36,716 nucleotides of DNA from Porphyromonas sp. Lineage in GTDB: Bacteria; Bacteroidota; Bacteroidia; Bacteroidales; Porphyromonadaceae. The notes below the pieces were generated by a model. It saw only the letters and a list, made by a program, of their open reading frames with translations, had not been told where the DNA came from and made no database searches. Of the stretch, positions 32,966 through 36,716 are shown piece after piece. The position numbers were made by a program, and so were the translations under genes. Positions within the stretch are counted from its first letter, which is position 1, and every line of letters starts with the position of its first letter. The stretch is taken from NCBI GenBank assembly GCA_029983505.1, contig JASBZK010000019.1, positions 1 through 36,716 of the forward strand, in the 5' to 3' direction.

Positions 32966-33045
32966 GGTACGGACCGAAAAACTTTTCTTGGTCTGACCAA
33001 AATGAAATCGTCACACGTACCGGGAGCCGACTCTCGGTACGTGTG
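32966..33045. repeat. Four-decamer array 9
   Basis: Decamers start at 32966 (GGTACGGACC), 32989 (TGGTCTGACC), 33012 (CACACGTACC) and 33036 (GGTACGTGTG), spaced 23, 23 and 24 bp. A possible fifth, GGTACTTTGC, is at 33059, again 23 bp on. It lies between the lipoprotein gene and cdd. Confidence 0.88.
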
Positions 33046-33053
33046 AAATTTTT
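33011..33053 (+). terminator. Terminator-like hairpin made by array 9
   Basis: TCACACGTACCG (33011-33022) and CGGTACGTGTGA (33035-33046) pair perfectly over 12 bp with a 12-nt loop. AATTTTT follows (33047-33053). Confidence 0.6.
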
Positions 33054-33078
33054 AGGGGGTACTTTGCAAAAAAAATCG

Positions 33079-33086
33079 TAACTTTA
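33079..33086 (+). promoter_or_regulatory. Possible -7 box of cdd-dnaX
   Basis: TAACTTTA resembles TAnnTTTG, 30 nt before the cdd ATG. No well-placed TTTG is seen at -33. The A8 run just upstream and the possible fifth decamer at 33059 fall in the expected promoter region. Confidence 0.4.
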
Positions 33087-33115
33087 AGGGGACAATACGG
33101 ACGTCCCCATCGCTT

Positions 33116-33592
33116 ATGATCGAACAGAATATCACCATACAAATGCAATCCTTTAAGCCCGAAGAGCTTGAGCCGAAGGATGCCGACTTAGTGAATCGTG
33201 CCCTTGAAGCCGCCAAGCACGCTTACGCCCCCTATTCCCACTTCAGTGTAGGGGCTGCCGCCCTCCTCAAGAGCGGGGAAGTCGTGACCGGATCCAACCA
33301 GGAGAATGCCGCCTATCCGTCCGGACTTTGTGCCGAGCGGACAGCCCTCTTTTATGCAGGAGCCCGGTATCCCGATGATCCGGTCGCACTCCTGGCCATA
33401 GCTGCTTACGGCACGGACGGCACCCAGACCGAGGCCATTTCGCCTTGCGGAGGGTGCAGGCAGGTTATGGTCGAAGTGGCTACAAGATTCGGAGAGGGTT
33501 TCCCCGTGCTTCTGGCGGGCAAAAATAAAGTGACGAAAGTGTCCGACTGTAGGGCGCTTTTGCCACTCCAATTTGACGAAAGCAGTCTATGA
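33116..33592 (+). CDS. cdd: Cytidine deaminase
   Basis: 158 residues. The zinc site is Cys72-Ala-Glu74 (LCAERTALF) with Cys111 and Cys114 (SPCGGCRQ), and Glu74 is the proton shuttle. AYAPYSHFSVGAA and the SNQENAAYPSG loop mark the homotetrameric type. It deaminates cytidine and deoxycytidine to uridine forms in pyrimidine salvage. Its stop overlaps the dnaX ATG by 4 nt (33589-33592), so translation is coupled. Confidence 0.96.
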   Translation: MIEQNITIQMQSFKPEELEPKDADLVNRALEAAKHAYAPYSHFSVGAAALLKSGEVVTGSNQENAAYPSGLCAERTALFYAGARYPDDPVALLAIAAYGTDGTQTEAISPCGGCRQVMVEVATRFGEGFPVLLAGKNKVTKVSDCRALLPLQFDESSL

Positions 33593-35370
33593 GCGATTTC
33601 GTGGTATCGGCAAGAAAGTACCGCCCTTCGACCTTCGCAAGCGTCGTGGGGCAGGAGGCTTTGACCACTACCCTCAAGAATGCCATTCTCCAAAATAAGC
33701 TCTCCCACGCGTACCTCTTCTGCGGTCCGCGCGGTGTGGGAAAGACTTCGTGTGCCCGCATCTTCGCCAAGACCATCAACTGTCAGAATAGAACCCCGGA
33801 AGGAGAGGCGTGCAACGAATGTGAGAGCTGCAAGGCCGCAAACGAAGGCCGGTCGATGAACATCTTCGAGCTGGACGCGGCGTCCAATAACTCGGTGGAC
33901 AATATCCGCCAAATCACCGAGCAGGTCTACGTCGCACCCACCGACGGCAGGTACCGGGTCTATATCATAGACGAAGTCCATATGCTCTCTTCGAGTGCCT
34001 TTAACGCCTTCCTCAAGACACTCGAAGAGCCGCCCGCCCACGCCATTTTCATCCTGGCCACTACGGAGAAGAATAAAGTCCTGCCCACGATTATTTCGCG
34101 GTGTCAGGTACACGACTTCAACCGTATCACCCCGGAGGATATCGCAAGGCATCTGGCTTATGTGGCCGAGAGCGAGCACATAGAAGCCGATCCCGAAGCC
34201 CTGAGGATGATTGCAGCGACTGCCGACGGCGGGATGAGGGACGCGCTGAGTATGTTTGACCAAATCGCAGGGTTCGGCAACGGCGTCATCACCAAGGCAG
34301 GCGTACGAAGTAACCTCAATCTCCTTGACGAAGACGAGTACTTTGCTCTCCTTGCCTACACCCTCCAAGGCAAATACACCAAGGTGCTTACGCTTGTCGA
34401 CAGCCTTTTGGGACGAGGCTACGAAGGCGACGTCATTATGCGCGGGTTCTCGAACTTCCTCCGCAACGTCCTCCTCTCCCAATCCCCCGAGACCATCGAC
34501 CTCGTGGAGGCTCCGGACTCGACCAAGATGCGGCTCCAAAAAGCAGGCGGATATGCCAAGACCAGCCTCCTGTGGGAGTTCCTCAAGATAAGTACCGCCT
34601 TCGGAGCCCAGTACAAAAATAACAGCGAGAAGCGCCTCGCCCTCGAAGTGGCTCTCCTGAAGATGGCGGAGAAGAACCCCGAGAGTCCGCTCTCGATGCC
34701 GCTCGATGAGATCATCCGGACTCCGCAGACGGAGGACACTAAGCCGGTTCCCGAGCCAGAGTCTAAGCCTCTCTCCCGTCCTGTACAGGCTCCCGTAACG
34801 GACGCTCCCGAGCCCGCACCGGTAGCTGCACCGACCCCGAAACCGGTCTCTCCGAGACCCGCTCCCACCCCTAAGCCCGAGCCCACTCCGGGCGTAAGTC
34901 GGGCTATGACTTCCATGAGCTTTAACGTCATGACCGGAAAGTCAGGGGGACAGGAGGACGAAGAAGAGGAGACGGAGGAGGCTCCCGGTGAGAGAGACGT
35001 CCCTTTTCAGATAGAAGACCTTAAGAAGGCTTGGCAGAAGTATGCCGATGGGCTGGATCCGAAGCAAAAGATGCTCGTGAAGGAGCAGCTCTTCAGGTTC
35101 TACCCGAAGGAGACGGACGAGCCGTACCACTTCGAGGTGTTGGCGGACTCGGACACCGTAAAGCGGCAGATAGAGGAGGAATATCCCCGGATGAAGAGGT
35201 TCCTCTCCAACGAGCTTCGGAATGACCTTTTCCAGATAGACGTCAAGACCGTGAAGCGGGATCAGGAGGTTTTGCCCCAAAGTCCCTCTGAGAAGCTCAG
35301 CTACCTCTCCCACAAAAATGCCAACCTTGCCCGTATCTCTGACGAGCTCGGGCTCTCGGCGCTTAACTGA
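33589..35370 (+). CDS. dnaX: DNA polymerase III subunit gamma/tau
   Basis: 593 residues. AAA+ Walker A CGPRGVGKTS lies at residues 45-54. Zinc-ribbon Cys are C65, C75, C78 and C81. Walker B is YIIDEVHMLS, and sensor/finger motifs LEEPPAHAIFILATTE are present. These are clamp-loader features. The ATPase part ends near residue 365. A Pro/Lys/Glu-rich linker of about 80 residues (PVPEPESKPLSRP… PTPKPEPTPG) follows, then a conserved C-terminal domain typical of tau. No obvious AAAAAAG slip site for making a gamma form was seen. It assembles the replisome clamp loader. Confidence 0.95.
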   Translation: MSDFVVSARKYRPSTFASVVGQEALTTTLKNAILQNKLSHAYLFCGPRGVGKTSCARIFAKTINCQNRTPEGEACNECESCKAANEGRSMNIFELDAASNNSVDNIRQITEQVYVAPTDGRYRVYIIDEVHMLSSSAFNAFLKTLEEPPAHAIFILATTEKNKVLPTIISRCQVHDFNRITPEDIARHLAYVAESEHIEADPEALRMIAATADGGMRDALSMFDQIAGFGNGVITKAGVRSNLNLLDEDEYFALLAYTLQGKYTKVLTLVDSLLGRGYEGDVIMRGFSNFLRNVLLSQSPETIDLVEAPDSTKMRLQKAGGYAKTSLLWEFLKISTAFGAQYKNNSEKRLALEVALLKMAEKNPESPLSMPLDEIIRTPQTEDTKPVPEPESKPLSRPVQAPVTDAPEPAPVAAPTPKPVSPRPAPTPKPEPTPGVSRAMTSMSFNVMTGKSGGQEDEEEETEEAPGERDVPFQIEDLKKAWQKYADGLDPKQKMLVKEQLFRFYPKETDEPYHFEVLADSDTVKRQIEEEYPRMKRFLSNELRNDLFQIDVKTVKRDQEVLPQSPSEKLSYLSHKNANLARISDELGLSALN

Positions 35371-35417
35371 AACGAACTTATACCAAACCATTTTAACCCT
35401 TATACCAAGACAAAGTA

Positions 35418-36632
35418 ATGATACAGTCTCCCCAAAAATTCCTGATCGGTGCGGTGTTTGCTGCCGTGCTCTTCGCGGGAAGTGCCCTTGCACAAGACGA
35501 AAAAAAAGAAAGCTACAAATTTACGCCTGTAAAAGTCCTTGAGATCTCTCCGGTCCAAGACCAGGCTATGACCGGGACTTGCTGGTCTTTTAGCGGCACA
35601 GGCTTCCTGGACAGCGAAGTCTACCGCCTTACGGGCAAACGCGTCCTCCTCTCCCCGCTCTACAGCGTCGCGCAGGGGTACAAAGACAAGGCGCGTGCCT
35701 ATGTCCGCTACCAAGGCAACAACAATTTCGGTCAAGGCGGCTCTTTTTATGACGTGATCTACGTACTCAAAAACTACGGCGTGGTTCCCTTTGAAGAGTA
35801 CACGGGTCTCGTTAATGGCGATAAGCGCTACAACCACAATGAGCTCGAAGCTTTGGCCAAAGGCTACGTCGACAATGTGGTTAAGGAGATGATGAAAGCC
35901 AACCATCGCTCTCCCTCTTGGGCGCAAGCGTATGACGGCATCATCGATGCCTATTTGGGAAAAGTACCCGAGACATTCAAATTTGACGGCAAAGAGTTTA
36001 CCCCCGCCTCTTTTGCGGAGTACCTCAAGCTGGATGCAGACAACTACGTCTCTATCACCTCCTTCTCACATCATCCCTTCTACAAACCTTTTGTCCTCGA
36101 AATCCCGGACAACTGGCGTCACAGCGAGTCCTACAACCTCCCCATCGACGAATTTATGGACGTTATCGATAACGCCATCGCTACCGGATACACCGTAGCT
36201 TGGGGTACCGACGTGAGCGAGCCCGGCTTCACGAGAAACGGCTTTGCCGTCCTCCCCGACGCCGAAGCTGCAGCCTCCACGCGCGGCTCCGATATGGAGA
36301 AATGGGTAGGCGGTTCGGCAGGTGACCGCAGGATGATACTCAGCAAGCTGATCAATGACCCCAAAGCGCCCGAAATCAACGTGACCCAAGAATATCGTCA
36401 GCAGGGATTCGACGATCTCTCCACGACCGACGACCACGGGATGCTTATCTACGGGACTGCCAAGGATCAAAACGGCAAGCCTTTCTATATGGTCAAAAAC
36501 TCCTGGGGTACGTCCACAGGCTATGACGGCATCTGGTATGTCTCCAAGCCTTTTGTGGCCGGCAAGACGATCTCCATCACCGTGCATAAGGATGCCATCC
36601 CCAAGGCGCTTCGTGCCAAACTCGGCATCTGA
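35418..36632 (+). CDS. Secreted C1-family cysteine peptidase (bleomycin hydrolase/PepC-like)
   Basis: 404 residues with a signal peptide (about 1-25, GSALAQ), so the product is exported. The papain-fold catalytic groups are visible: Gln in PVQDQAMTGTCWSF with Cys55, His340 in DDHGMLIYG, and Asn361 in VKNSWG. The chain length and insertions between Cys and His match the C1B (PepC/bleomycin-hydrolase) group rather than small papains. It may act as an aminopeptidase on peptides in the periplasm, relevant for a proteolytic, peptide-using lifestyle; that is inference. Cytosolic PepC lacks a signal, so the secretion signal is a distinctive trait. A terminator follows. Confidence 0.92.
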   Translation: MIQSPQKFLIGAVFAAVLFAGSALAQDEKKESYKFTPVKVLEISPVQDQAMTGTCWSFSGTGFLDSEVYRLTGKRVLLSPLYSVAQGYKDKARAYVRYQGNNNFGQGGSFYDVIYVLKNYGVVPFEEYTGLVNGDKRYNHNELEALAKGYVDNVVKEMMKANHRSPSWAQAYDGIIDAYLGKVPETFKFDGKEFTPASFAEYLKLDADNYVSITSFSHHPFYKPFVLEIPDNWRHSESYNLPIDEFMDVIDNAIATGYTVAWGTDVSEPGFTRNGFAVLPDAEAAASTRGSDMEKWVGGSAGDRRMILSKLINDPKAPEINVTQEYRQQGFDDLSTTDDHGMLIYGTAKDQNGKPFYMVKNSWGTSTGYDGIWYVSKPFVAGKTISITVHKDAIPKALRAKLGI

Positions 36633-36658
36633 TTGAGGTTTTTCCTTGAACGTTTGGT

Positions 36659-36709
36659 CACCCCCGGACAGCGGCTCCCCAAGAGATCCTTGTCCGGGGG
36701 TGCTTTATA
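36659..36709 (+). terminator. Strong terminator after the secreted peptidase
   Basis: CACCCCCGGACA (36659-36670) pairs perfectly with TGTCCGGGGGTG (36691-36702), a 12-bp G+C-rich stem with a 20-nt loop, followed by CTTTATAT. Confidence 0.8.
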
Positions 36710-36716
36710 TCGGGAA

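Noticed and set aside
33406..34539. Open frame antisense to cdd and dnaX
   Set aside because: It spans two well-defined genes and shows no motifs of its own.

Overview
The window looks like a chromosomal segment from a member of the Bacteroidales, most likely Porphyromonas or a close relative, with G+C a little above half. This rests on family content: a long NusB followed by YajC, a YbbR-like protein, CoaE and a DUF5606 protein; a GLPGLI-family protein paired with a TonB-receptor-like barrel; and a long PurF-like protein beside carAB. Promoters such as TTTG-N19-TACCTTTG before greA, and the rarity of Shine-Dalgarno sites, also fit Bacteroidetes. The genus is an inference. No phage, insertion-sequence transposase or CRISPR array was found.

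Layout. At 1-442 (-) is a partial, anti-sigma-like membrane protein. panC and a secreted GHL10-type glycoside hydrolase follow (737-3186, +). A GLPGLI protein and a TonB-receptor-like outer-membrane protein run on the minus strand (6876-3285). A small secreted-protein gene at 6974-7231 (-) is broken by an amber codon. A queuosine-precursor operon queC-queD-queE ends in a conserved Bacteroidales ATP-grasp-like protein (10334-7559, -). An ECF sigma factor lies at 10631-11206 (+). A cobalamin-type uptake operon (15461-11487, -) holds a Dph6-like ATP pyrophosphatase, BtuF, BtuC, BtuD and a histidine phosphatase. Then come greA and a HIT protein, an acyl-CoA synthetase, NAD(P)HX repair (Nnr) with a malate-dehydrogenase-like gene, a small membrane protein and tRNA-Arg(CCG). 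The operon nusB-yajC-ybbR-coaE-DUF5606 follows, then a PurF-like gene with carA-carB, a lipoprotein, cdd-dnaX, and a secreted papain-fold (bleomycin-hydrolase-like) peptidase.

Most unusual signal. Nine intergenic regions each carry an element of about 79-80 bp. Each is made of four degenerate decamers (GGTACGTACC, or GGTACAGACC and its complement GGTCTGTACC), with starts 22-24 bp apart. They sit at 3190, 7427, 11217, 12831, 15517, 18733, 22007, 27872 and 32966, between convergent, divergent and co-directional genes and once inside the btuC-btuD gap. Some neighbouring decamers can pair as terminator-like hairpins. I know of no named element with this design. A second dispersed family is MITE-like: a 124-bp element with 22-bp terminal inverted repeats in the nusB leader, a collapsed 45-bp hairpin before panC, and a diverged copy of its 80-bp core near 11.4 kb.

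The genes are mainly housekeeping: vitamin and cofactor supply (PanC, CoaE, queuosine precursor, B12 uptake, Nnr), nucleotide metabolism (PurF-like, CarAB, Cdd), transcription and replication (GreA, NusB, DnaX) and envelope proteins.
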